Below are positions 24,018 to 35,680 of a stretch of 64,000 nt of DNA, piece after piece; positions within the stretch are counted from its first letter, which is position 1, and every line of letters begins with the position of its first letter. The stretch lies in contig CM034240.1 in the NCBI GenBank assembly GCA_019916065.1, positions 19,639,894-19,703,893 of the forward strand, in the 5' to 3' direction. The translations under genes were made by a program, and so were the position numbers. The notes under the pieces are model-generated. The model ran no database searches. It worked only from the letters and a program-made list of their open reading frames with translations, and was not told the DNA's origin. The DNA is from Vitellaria paradoxa. Its lineage: Eukaryota; Streptophyta; Magnoliopsida; Ericales; Sapotaceae.

Positions 24018-27000
24018 AAAATAAGAATTTTATATCATTAATGTGCTATGGAAAAATGTAACTATGTAGATAAATGTGTAACAATTGAAGTTCGATCATC
24101 AAGCTTGTAAACAGACAAGTAGTCGTACGCTTAAGTCCTAGGTTTTTTGTGACATGTTTAAACAGCTAGTTTATAGTGGAACTTTTGTAGTAAGTTTAGT
24201 TATCGTACTATGGTTTTTCTTTTGGAACCCACAGTGTGACACAAAAACTAAAGAAGAGGGGAATGAGTGGGCTAGGTCGACCTAAATCCAAACCCCACAG
24301 GTGCAAAGTGGGTAAGATTGAGCTGATTGGTTAAAAATGAGGTTAGAATTGAGTTGAGCTATAATTACTCGTATTTTGATATATATTATTTATTCATAAT
24401 GCATATGCTTATGATATGATAATGTGTTTGATGTGATGCATGAGTTGACTTGGTTGCTCAATTTTTGTGTTGAGTTTGGGGTTTGTCAACACTTAAAAAT
24501 TTTTGGGATGGAGGAGTGGTCTGGGCGCATAGACAAGGCCAAGCACATGCCTCTTTTCCTTTATATGCATAGGTTGTCCAGTCTATAATTTGCAATTATT
24601 TTTTGTGAATTTTTGACTGAAGCTTTCTTTTATCATTTCCCCGCTCAAGTTTATAAGGTCACTAACCAATGCCTTTTCATTAGTTTACTTTTGTCATTTT
24701 CTTCCCTTCAAAGCATCTTGCTTGTATATATGTATATATATTTTATACTTATACGTTTTCGGGTTGAATTAGTAAACTAAGAGAGAACTGAGCTTTGGTG
24801 AGCTTGAGAAAAACCAATCCTTCTTCAAGTTCTCTTTGCCATTATTTAATTAGAGTTGATAGTAGTGTATTGGGTTAGTTAGTTCATTGTTGAGACGTGT
24901 GGTTTGATTGTGTTAAGTTTTCAACATTTCTGAGCTTCTCGGTTATTTGTTTCTTCTTCCCAAGCAACTGAGGTGGGGATTATGTTTGCTTTGTTGTTAA
25001 TATTATGTTGTATTCATGTATTCAGAGATATTGGTTTTGGTTGATTAACTGTTTTGTGCATAAGTTGAACAGTGATATATATAATCAGTCTGTTGATGGA
25101 GGAAGAAGATAAATAGTGTGATTGGTTTATGTGTTATGATTAATGAAACATTAAATTTGTTACGTGGATGTGTTCATATGTGATTAGGGAATGGGATTGA
25201 ATACAAGGTTTTAAGAAAACTGTTTTAAAATTAAAATTCAAATTTCCAAGAACTTAAGAAAATAGAAAATAGAGTATAAACAGAAATTTAGTATAGGAGT
25301 TACCAATGTGCACCAACGTTCTTGACCGAGCACACGAATGAGGAGCCTTTTGTTCATGAATTTGATCTGGCTCCTCGAGAACACAGACTGGTTCCTTTGC
25401 CCTAAGTGCACAGACCCGTCCACCTGGGCGTCCAATTGAGAGTTTTCTAAAGGCTTGTCTTAAAAATTATTTTTGAAAGAGACTGATTTTCTAAAGTTCA
25501 TGATACCGTACTGATAAATTGTTTTCAAAGGTTACTATTTTCGAACATAAATTTGAATTTGATAAATTAATAATTATTAATGAGCATGATCTGTGACTCA
25601 ACAAATAGTTTTATGATATATGTGGCAATATTTGATGGTGATAATGTTGATGTTATTGATGTTATTAATTAGATTTGAAAAGGATAATGAAATGTGATTG
25701 TTGGTTGTTGATTTTGGGTCAGCAGGTACTATCAAATAGGAGGATACATGATTACCCTTAGGTTGAGATTCCCTAAACTTGCACAGAATTTAATTATCGT
25801 ATCAGTAGGTTAGTAGCCTATATAACAATACTGATATGTTGATTTGTGACTCTTAGATATTGATTCATAAATGATGATGTGATTTGATTAATCATGGCAA
25901 TTAAGCTGAGACTCATAAACGGCAATGATTTGGTTGATCGTTTCTGTTGGGCGTTAGTTCATAAAAGATGACAACAATTTGGATTGTGCTCGTTGATCAC
26001 AGGTCAGTTTTGCAGAGTATTCACCCCAAGTGTGTTTGCTAATGAGATGATGGTTAATGGATTAAATAAAGAATAGTGAGATGATAATTATGATGTCAAT
26101 GTTGAAATATGAATGATGATATGTTATTTGTCAGATATTGATGTTATGATATAATGATTATTAGTTATTGTTGATATCTATTATAAAGTAGTATCATGTT
26201 AGGACATGTGTTACATATTATATCTAATTTTATGTACATCATGGGTACACGTAGATTTAGTGCTTACGTTCCTACAAAATGCATTGCAAGTATAGAGCCT
26301 AAGGTTTAGGTAGACCCCATCATGTTTTGGCACATTTTGAAATATTATTCTTTGGTTTTTTGGGGAGATGAAATTGCTTGTATTAGATATATTTTACCTT
26401 GGAAATATATTATTTTGTACTTAATATTTATTTTTTATTACTCAATATGGTTATAAAAGCTAGTATGCCTGGATATTATTTTGGTTATTACATTGGAGTA
26501 CTGTTGCTCGGTTATGACTGATACTTTTTATTATTCTTATTACTACTATTTATTATTATGGATGTCTACTCTAGGGTGCTAGTATAACTCCGATATTCAG
26601 TTTTACAGTTGATTATTGTTAATTGCATATGATTGGTGTTCACAATTCAAGTTACAAAATTTGAAACATTACACAAGCTCGGTCAGCCTGACTCATTTGA
26701 CTTGTCTAATCAGAGACTATTTTCATTACTCATTACCTCTCTCTTCTCCAAGGAAAAGAAAGGGTATTAAGAAAATCTTAGAAAGTCATTCACTTGCATA
26801 CTTAGTAAATTTTTATTATAAATTATTCTGTTTTTCACCTTTTAGATAGGATATTTACACTAGTAGTACTTGTGGTTTAATTTGAATTTGATCTCTCTAA
26901 TTTCAATTTAAATACATAAAATTAAGTTACAATATTGTTCAAGTTTCTGAGAGATATAATAATTTTAAAATATAGTGCCTAATTTACTATTCTCAAAACT

Positions 27001-29017
27001 TATTACCCTATTATTACATTTTTTTTTAAAAGGTAATAAAGAGAGTTCACTAGTAAGAAGCAACAAATTTTTACACTTATTACACTTATTTCTCAAAATA
27101 TAGGGTAATTGAATGTTATATTTTGTATTTTTGAACTTCTCACTAAAACTCACTTTAAGGCTTGGCATTTTTTACAATAAAATTAAGGGTATAAAAATTC
27201 AATTTGTTGAAATGCCAAGTCTTAATCACCATCCGTTACAATTCTACTCTTTTATACATTGACTATTTTATCCCCAATGATAGTTGCATTTAACAGTGGA
27301 ATTAGAAATTATAAATAGAGAGAGATATAAAACACATTGCAATAAGTTGAATTTCCATGTCCTTAATTATTACAATTAAAATGTCGAATCTTAAAGTAAA
27401 ATTTGATAAAAATTTTCAAAGGTGTGAAAGGCAATTTACCCCAAAATATATTATTAACATAATATTCCTCTCATCAAATGTAGTTTTTTCTTTTTTCTTT
27501 TTTTTTTTAGAAAAAGAACATCAAATTAAGGATATGCCATTCTTTTATACTTATTAACATATGCTTTGTCTTTCTTTCGTAAGAACATCTGCAGTAATTG
27601 CGATAAAATGCTCTTTTACTTCATTTTAGTGCTTTGTAATAGCATTTGCTGTAGTTTTGATAAAATGCATCTCTCTACATTAGACGGTTGACTAAAGGTT
27701 TAATGCGAATAATTATCTCTACTAATTTAAAAAATTATACACAAATTTTATTATTATTTTTTTCATATTTAACTTAAAATTTATCTTTCATCCTATTATT
27801 ATTAAACTTTTGTCCGCACTTTTTTTTTATTCTTACTTCTATTTATTTTAAAAATGCAATTTCTCTCCCACTAAATATAAATTATGAATTCACCCCTATC
27901 TACTTCATTCTAGGGTAAGTACTAAGGATGATCAAAAATTAAAGAAGTGTGTTGCATCAGATCCTCTACATTAGAGTAATCATGCAGAGTAACTAGAGTC
28001 CCCAAACCTCCATTATTTGCCTTTTCTTCTCCTCCCTTCCCATTCAGCTGCACCTAAGACCACATCTTTAGTGTTGGCTTTGACTTTGTATGTATTCGTG
28101 TGTATAAAAAATATCAAAAACAAATATTACGAAGAATAGTCCGAGTTCACGTTGAAAGTTTCCACCAAATGATACTACCAAGACTTTCTCCTTCAAGACG
28201 GATTTGGGTTTGCCATGTCAACTTTATGATTTACAATCTAGATCATTGATTTTAAATTTAATAGTTCAGACGCATTCATATTAATTTTAAATTAAAATAG
28301 TGTAAATGCATCAAAATCGCTAGATTAAAATCTAACGATTCACAATCAATATCACGATACTGATATAGTGCTGCCTTCCTTTTTTTTGTGAGACAAAAAC
28401 CATTACTAAAATTGATGAACAAGTTTTGTTTGCTTCTTAACTAACAATGAAATTTTACAATCGCCCCCGCATAGGATTACGAGAAAACTACAAATAAAGA
28501 AGATAAAATAGCATTATTATTATAGTGGTCCTAAAATTGACTATTCACCTTTTAGCTTAGTTTTCCAAATATGGCTCTTTTGTAACAAATGAAATTTTAA
28601 TTCTATTTTATTTTTCTACAACTCAAAAGAATATATTTAAAAAAAAAAGAAAAAATAAATAACTCGTAATAATAAAATTCTTATATTCATAAAGACCAGG
28701 TGGGGACGTAAAAAAATAATAGTGTCAATAATTAATAGTCTAATACAGCCAATACATACATATTGAAAACCCATTCAAATACAATTCTACACGGTGCCAA
28801 ACCGAACTCATCCACCACATGAGAATTATCAAGAAGAGAATGCAAGTTCCTTTCACCTACCTCTAAATTTAAAGACAAAAGTATGGAATTTAGGCTTCCA
28901 CGGTTTGTCCAACACCCGTGTGTGTGCATGTATATAAATAAATTTAATAATATTATAAAAGCACATAAATTCAAGTACCAAGATGTAAAATTCGAGAAAT
29001 GTTAAAATTTTACTATT
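24018..29017. other. Gene-free repeat-derived region
   Basis: About 5 kb of AT-rich sequence. Parts (24230-26600) have the texture of a long gypsy LTR (for example 25310-25440 with GATCTGGCTCCTCGAGAACACAG and 25720-25790), but no LTR ends, primer site or coding motifs were found. Another stretch near 27580-27670 has a weak inverted pattern (GATAAAATGCTCTTTTAC / AGCATTTGCTGTAG). No gene was recognised. Confidence 0.4.
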
Positions 29018-29300
29018 AGCTAAGGCTAGTTTGGAAAGGGGGGAAAAACTAACTTTTTTTTTTTTTTTTATAACTAACTACTAAAAAGTTAGTTTTTAAA
29101 ATTTTTTTTTTTGTGTTTGAGAATGAAAAAAACTAACTTTTTAATAGTTAGTTTTTAAGTTTTTTATTAATTTAATATTTGTGTCCATCATGATTTAAAA
29201 AAAATTTAAAATGTAAAAAGATAAATTTGATCATTTCAAAAAAAAAAAACCAAAAAACTGAGTAACCAGAAACTAAGACTTCTCAAAGGGAGCCTAAGTC
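29018..29300. mobile_element. MITE, hAT-like ends
   Basis: The left end CTAAGGCTAGTTTGGAAAGG and the reverse complement of the right end CTTAGGCTCCCTTTGAGAAG form an imperfect terminal inverted repeat. Inside, 'AACTAACTTTTT' and its complement recur in inverted arrangement. The length is about 280 bp and it is noncoding. Confidence 0.5.
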
Positions 29301-30449
29301 CAATATCCTTTGAATTAATGTAAGGTTGGTATTTTTTTTTGGGTTATATATATAAAATAAAATCCTAGTTTAAAAAATAAGAATTTCCAAAGTTCAGATG
29401 TGATTCTAAGAACAAAAAAGATAAAATTAAACACAAAGTTGTCCCTCAATTAATACAGGCTTTAACAGAGATTTTCTAAGCTTCAATTTGCTGACTGATT
29501 TGTGCGTCTACATATGGAGCAGCAATATGACAAATTGCACAGTGTGCTGACTGATATGTGTGTGCATAATTGAGAAGCGACGTGACAAATTGAATACTCG
29601 ATGTCTATACAAAAGGCCAACTAAAACAGATATACCATAAACAATGAAATGCTTTATGTAATGCAAGACAAGTTTAACAAAACCACGAGGAAACGCACCC
29701 AAAACCTCAACTACTGGAACTGCCAAAATTTATACTGATAGAAGGCAGAGATCCCCCCCAAAAGAAAGAACATATTCTTTTGAGTGTGACAATACCAGAT
29801 CCGTTGAAGGGTGCTTGACCACGTGGATTGATAGCTGAATGTGAAGATGGAGATGACATTTCCATGCTCTTTGACAAGAAATTAATTTCGATTTTGTGAG
29901 CTCACCGGTGCAGCATCTGCTACAGCTGGAACACTTGATTCCTTTGCTCTGAAGGGAGTAGACTAATCTATTCTGGCGTGAGGCTCATGACCTGTTGTAG
30001 CAATGCCTTTCTATCTCAAGGGTCAACTGCACAATTTCAACAAATAATTAGAAAATTGAAGGCTAGGACCGGGGTATAAGATTTCAATGACTGATGGATA
30101 AATAACTAATGGGGGATGAGAAGGCAGACTACCCTGGCCCATCTGACCAGAGGCTGGTAGTGGTGGTGGTACTGGAAGCCGTATTCGTATTGCATTATCT
30201 GCTTGACCAGACTTTCTCACAGATCCTCGTTCAGGTTACACAGAGCTTCCTATTTGATTGCTGAATTCTGTACCTAAATGTGAACCTCCTACCTGCAACA
30301 TGTTCAGCAGACCTATCGATTGTTGAGTTCTAGAACAAGTAGTATAACAGAGATATGCTACATAATTTTGATGAAATTCAGGTGATGCATCAAATGAAGT
30401 ACACTTGTAATGTTATTACTACTTTCAGTAAAAGTGGGACAATTCATAT

Positions 30450-31080
30450 AAACCAAACCAAACCAAACTAAGCCTTTTCCCACTAGGTGGGGTCGGCTAT
30501 ATGGATTTGTCAATACCAATTAGATCTGTTTAGGGCCATGTCCTCTGATAGATTTAGGTAGGTCAGGTCATGTTTAATAGTTTCTTTCCAACTTCTCTTA
30601 GATCTTCCTCTACCTCTCCTACTCCTGGCAATTTCCATACTTTCACACATTCTAACAAGTGCCTCTGCTGGACGCCTTCTAAAATGGCCAAACCATCTTA
30701 ATTAGTTTTCTCTCATTTTATTTTCAATCGGTGTTATTCCTACTTTGCCCCTAATCTCCTTATTCCTAATCCTATCTTTCCTTATAATCCTACACATCTA
30801 CCTTAGCATCCTCATCTCCGCAACTGTCATCTTCTGACTATGAATATGTTTTACTGTCTAACACTCAGATCCATATAGCAACGCTGGTATAACTGCCACC
30901 TTATAATACTTTTCTTTCACCTTGAGAGGGACTTTTCGGTCGCACAAGACCTCCGAAGCACTCCTCTATTTGATCCACCCAGCTTGAATCTTGTGACTTA
31001 CAGCAGTATCGATCCCTTCATCTTATTGCACCATAGATCCATGGTACCTAAATTTATCTTTTATGTGCCTAAACTTACTT
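30450..31080 (-). mobile_element. 5'-truncated RTE-type LINE fragment
   Basis: The minus strand encodes the C-terminal part of a plant RTE-clade reverse transcriptase: MTVAEMRMLR, stop, MCRIIRKDRIRNKEIRGKVG, then LRWFGHFRRRPAEALVR and GRGRSKRSWKETIKHDLTYL, ending DMALNRSNWY, stop, QIHIADPT just before a tail of repeated TTGGTTTGGTTTGG (complement of 30452-30469). That tail and the IHIADPT ending are hallmarks of this family. It lies in the intron between exons 5 and 6 of the ESP1-like pseudogene. The RT catalytic core is missing, so the copy was dead on arrival. Confidence 0.85.
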
Positions 31081-32241
31081 CTATACTACCCGTTATCTTA
31101 CTTTGACTAAACTTACAAGTCACATGTATAGAAAAATATATAGATGACTCATACAACAACTTTAGTTCATATAAAACTCCTGCTAACGTCCATCATTAAA
31201 AATAAAGTGCAATTTGACTCCTTTGCATTGAAATCGGGTAAGGAATCCTAGGCTTTAGTCAAGGTACTGCTTGGATGACATAGTTCGTAGTTATGCAAAT
31301 GTGTTGCTAGTTCTAAAAAGTGTCTATATTCTATTAAACCGGCCTTGCTAAGCCAACAAGAATGAGAAAGGTTTTCACTCTTTCTATTTGACATTTATGG
31401 TAAATTTTAAAATCTAATTGGGGAAGAAAAAGGCTTCTCCATGAACTTATTCATGATAACAAAAGTTATTTACCAATGCAAAATGGTATATATTTAGAAG
31501 ATAACTATTCTACCTTTAAAAATTCCAGAAAGAATGCACTTCCACCATGTAGCAAAATATATGTTTTCCCAAAACACATAGTTTAATTAGTTCTTAAGAT
31601 TTTATGTAAAAAGAAAAGGATAGCATTAATTTTGTAGGTGCAGCAATATAAGCTTCCACAATGAGGCTCAATTAGGAATCCATAAACCATCCCAAGTTCA
31701 AGGATAGAGTCATAATTTCACCAGAAACTGCATCATGGTCACGTTTACTTGAATTCAATTACAAAATAATTGATGGCACACCTGGTATAGCGACGGAGGT
31801 CATGGCCGTCGCTGTGGAAAAGAAGGCCCCACACTAGATGGAGGCATGGTACCTGGGTGTAAAAATGAATAAAAATTAGTTCAAAAAGAATGTCATATGT
31901 AACAAAAATTCAATTACTTAGCCTATGAACCAGCTTACATGAAACATGGGCTGTGAATGGCGCAATTGAGATGCCCCAGAGTGCTGGAAACCCATGATTG
32001 GTGCCATTTGTGAGCGACCTTAGAGAGACAACGCTGGTGTTGAATATGGTCTGGGTTGTGGTGGAAGTGGGGGTTGTTGTGGCGGAAGTGGAATGCCACT
32101 TGTATGCAATGGATGCAGCAGCTGCGTGGAGCCATTGGGCACTGGGGGTTAAAGTGAGGGTAGTTGTAGAATGCAATGGAAGTGGAGACATGTTAGGAAC
32201 TTGAGAGGATTGTGGCAGTGAAATTGATGTTGCGTGGGAAT

Positions 32242-32289
32242 GAACATGTCCCTCAGTACTTACCAAAAAAAAAAGAACATGTCCCTCAG
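32242..32289. repeat. 15-bp target duplication around an 18-bp poly(A) insertion
   Basis: GAACATGTCCCTCAG occurs at 32242-32256 and again at 32275-32289. Between them lies TACTTACCAAAAAAAAAA. A perfect 15-bp direct repeat around a short A-tailed insert is the signature of target-primed reverse transcription by a LINE machine, here with only 18 bp of insert. It lies in exon 4 of the ESP1-like pseudogene and adds 33 bp (11 codons, frame kept). Confidence 0.7.
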
Positions 32290-33076
32290 GCTACTGCAGT
32301 GACTGCAAGAAATGCAATGGTAGGGATTGGGAAGGAAGGTTTACAGTAGGAGCAGAAGTAGATGGAGTTAGCATCGCAGATGGGTTTTGGTGTTGTGTTC
32401 TCACAGAAGCTGGTGCCCGAGATGTGATTGCTTGATCTTGTGAACCACTTTGTCCCGGTGATGCATGAGTAACCTAAACATTTGCCTGCTGAATTGGCTG
32501 CTGAACTGATTACGTGGGAGGTTGTGATGCTGTTGGCTTGATGTTCAGAATCTTAAGAGAGATTGAAGTGATTACTTAAATAGACGCTCCTATACTATTC
32601 TAAAAGAACAATTCATACGACGACTGAAAAACATACCACTTGAGGCAGCAGTTACACCATTCCAAGCATAATTTGTGCCTAGTGGGATGCACAATGAAAG
32701 AAAATGCAGTCAGTAGCAGAGTAGCAGTCCACAATTGTGGTGATACAAGAAAACAATAATCAATTCAAATAGATAAAATAGTAAAAAACGTGGGCCTGAG
32801 TAGTATGCATTTAGTATTTATTGAAAGGATTTCCATCCAATTCATGAAAGAAATTTTGAAGTTAAAATGTGAAAGAGATAATATGAACAAATCAAAACAG
32901 ATTAGGTTCCAAATAAAGGAGATAAAAATACATCATTAACTGTTAATTGGTGGTACCAATTCCCATGTGCCCAAAACAAAATCAAGGTTATTGAAAATAC
33001 TGGGAATTACAGTAAGAGAACACAATCTTTGGTTTTTGCAGATAAGTTGTATGAATATCATCACTAGGGGGAATAA

Positions 33077-33132
33077 TTTTGTTGATCATTATTTTCTTAA
33101 CCCGCCTTGAGATAATATAATGATCAACAAAA
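33077..33132. repeat. Perfect 16-bp inverted repeat
   Basis: TTTTGTTGATCATTAT (33077-33092) and its exact complement (33117-33132) are separated by 24 bp. It lies in the large intron of the ESP1-like pseudogene. It could be a hairpin or the ends of a very small MITE. Confidence 0.6.
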
Positions 33133-33347
33133 CTAAACCATTCATCTTAATGTTTCTATATCAAATCAGAAAGAAATCCACTGGTACGTGTTGTCAGCAA
33201 CTGACGAAAATTCTTGTTACAAAAATTAAACTTCTTTTAGTCTATTAGATGTAGAATATAACCAGAATTTGATTTTTAACTTTCCTTCCATACCTCACCG
33301 GAAAAGGGGGGGTTAAACAAAAACTGACAAATATAGTCACACTATAA

Positions 33348-33575
33348 TTACTAAGTTACCCATTATCCCAAAATCTTAAACTATTAAGAAAGAGGTCAAA
33401 CAATGTACATAAAGCTAAGTTAACATTCCCCTTCGTATGGGACCTAGACTCCCATATGGACTAGAAAAAGACAAATCGAACTGAATATAATGCACCAAGT
33501 GCAAAAGAACAAACATGTAAGAAACAATAACGAGAATTGTATATACCCCCCAATGTATATTAAGCTAACTTAACA
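33348..33575 (-). mobile_element. Decayed second TRIM copy
   Basis: The left repeat (33348-33425) aligns throughout with the LTRs of the TRIM at 7107-7395. On the minus strand it starts TGTTAACTTAGC and is preceded by a purine run (GAAGGGGAA). A truncated second repeat (33551-33575, TGTTAAGTTAGCTTAATATA) starts the other end, but its remainder and the primer site are gone. Confidence 0.6.
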
Positions 33576-34734
33576 ATGAGAAAAAAGAAGCCAATAAAAA
33601 CCAATGACTTTGTTACAGCATGCAAAACCACTATCATCATCGTTTACAAGCATCACAATCATTGATCATCATCCTCTTCTTTTTCCTCCTAATCAGTGTT
33701 ACATAAATTATTCTATTCCTAGCAATATACTTGTGTCCACCACATATGATAAGAATAAGGGCATAAGATAGATATCCGAAACTTGTACTCAAACTAGCCA
33801 CTTCGATCCTTTAACTTTTAATAATTTTTAAAGAAGTAATGACATAATTTAATGGTAAGGAAAATTTTCCAAGCTTTTATGTAGATTGAAGATTAGAACA
33901 TCATTCTTTTTCTTGAAATTCTATTTAATTCCATGTATATTTCTAAATAATAACTGAATATATGTCAATATATATTATAATTAAATGTCCACGGCATGTC
34001 CACGTATCTCACACAATTTTTGGATCCATATTTTAACATTACATTTTTTGGAGGTCTAACTGACCGACCCTAAAAAGTGTTTCGGGTTCTACCTCTCAAG
34101 TGCAAAAGGGCAGTCGTAGTTTTAAAACTCGGTGAGTCCGAGGTCGAATCCACATGGAGGGCTTTGTTAAAAGCTCTAGACTTGTTCTCTTAATTAATAG
34201 GTGAACCTAAATTAATTTAAACTAATTTTTTAGCAACTCAAACTTTTGTTTTAGATTCTAAATGAAAGAAATTCAATTTAATTTAAAAATGCAAACAAAG
34301 CATCTACTCTAAATTCTAAAGCGAATAAATCAACTCATAAATTAAATTAAATAACAAGCATAATACTAAAAAGGTTCTTGATCCAACTTTCAAGTCCGGG
34401 TAGTTCACTACTTTGCCTTAGGGTGTGTTTGTTTGAAGAACAGGGTTTAATTTGAAAGTTTTGAAAATGTTATAATCAAAGGTCAGTACCAGTGATCTCA
34501 AGCGGATATGGTTAAAGACCTTTGTTTCCTAGAGTTTTTCAATTAAACGCCAAAATATTAATAAAAATTTGATTTTTAATTCTATTCAAAAGTATTTGAT
34601 GATTGGTTACGAAAATCCATACCAGTGATCTCACACGGATTTGGTTAAGGGTTTTCATATTCGAATGTTTTCGAAATAGAAAAAAAATAGATTTGTGAAA
34701 GGTAAATTCCTTCGCGAAAGGTTTCGCAACTTAT

Positions 34735-34848
34735 GCGAAGGGTTTTGCAACCTACGCAAAGGGTCTCGAAACTTATGCGAAGGGTTTCGAAACCTACGCG
34801 AAGGGTCTCGAAGCCTACGCGAAGGGTCTCGAAGCCTACGCGAAGGGA
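34735..34848. repeat. 21-bp tandem array in left LTR
   Basis: Unit consensus GCGAAGGGTCTCGAARCCTAC with six full copies and a partial one. Because 21 is a multiple of three, all six frames stay open across it. This explains the apparent Arg/Glu-rich open frames here, which are not genes. Confidence 0.85.
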
Positions 34849-35243
34849 ATACGAACACCCCAAGGCTTTTTGTGAACTACCCTTTCTTGATTCGTTGAAT
34901 CAAGAACTAGGGTTTTACGCTAAAACTACTTTAAGCATCTTAAAAACAATCAAATAGCATTCAATCATACGAAAAGAGAATTGAAACAAGCAAAACATGA
35001 TATTACGAAACAAATCGAAATAAAACGAAGTAGATTAAAGTGCAACTTACAACGTAAAGCGAATGTAAAAGATGAAGTGAAGAATCACTACAAAGACGAC
35101 GATGAAAGCTCCAATAAAAACCATGAATCCACGCATGCAAGCTAAAAACCTAATCTAAAAACTCTCAAAATTCTATTCTAACACTTAATTGAAGGTGCAA
35201 AATTAAAAGGGGCTTCCTCCCCCTCTTGGCCGTGCAATGGGTC

Positions 35244-35252
35244 TTTATATAG
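35244..35252 (-). promoter_or_regulatory. TATA-like box in left LTR
   Basis: CTATATAAA on the minus strand, in the orientation of element transcription. The same motif occurs in the other LTR, at the start of which transcription of the element would begin. Confidence 0.5.
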
Positions 35253-35666
35253 ATGCCACAAAACCCTAGAAGAGGAGCTTTCACGCGGCAATTGTAAATC
35301 ACGGATGGTCCCGACCGTCTGGAGAGGGGGTCGGGACCGTCTGAAGTTTTTAACTTTCTGTGGTCCCGACCATCTAGGTGACGGTGGGGACCGTCCAGCT
35401 TCTCCATCATTGCTTTTTTTCATTCTTTTGGTTGGGTCTTTGGGCTAGTTTTTTCCATCGAAGATGAGGTTCGAACCATGACTTTTTCTTTGTCTTCTTG
35501 GCCCTCTCCATAGCTATAAACTTCGACATCCTTGCCCTTTTTCCTACAAATAAAACAATAAAAGTATGAGTAATACTATAACACTAAAACTTCAACTTTA
35601 ATTATTTAAATGCATGAATAAGTGTTGAGTTAGGGAGTTTGTAATTACAATTTTCAAGTGTAATCA

Positions 35667-35680
35667 CACCCCCCAACTTG
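35667..35680 (-). other. Polypurine tract of gypsy element
   Basis: On the minus strand CAAGTTGGGGGGTG lies directly before the 3' LTR (TGATTACACTTG). A second similar purine run (AAGTTGGGGGGTAGAG) lies at 37474-37489. Confidence 0.75.

Larger units (their letters stand above)
34061..35666 (-). repeat. 3' LTR (left end) of gypsy element
   Basis: Runs from TGACCGACCC to AGTGTAATCA on the plus strand. It contains six full 21-bp units of GCGAAGGGTCTCGAARCCTAC type (about 34735-34846), one unit more than the other LTR, which accounts for the 20-bp length difference. A TATA-like CTATATAAA lies at 35244-35252 (complement). Confidence 0.9.

Noticed and set aside
34645..34957. Open frames on both strands with repeated Arg/Glu or Phe/Glu motifs
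   Set aside because: They come from the 21-bp tandem array in the LTR, which keeps every frame open. The same happens at 40479-40816.
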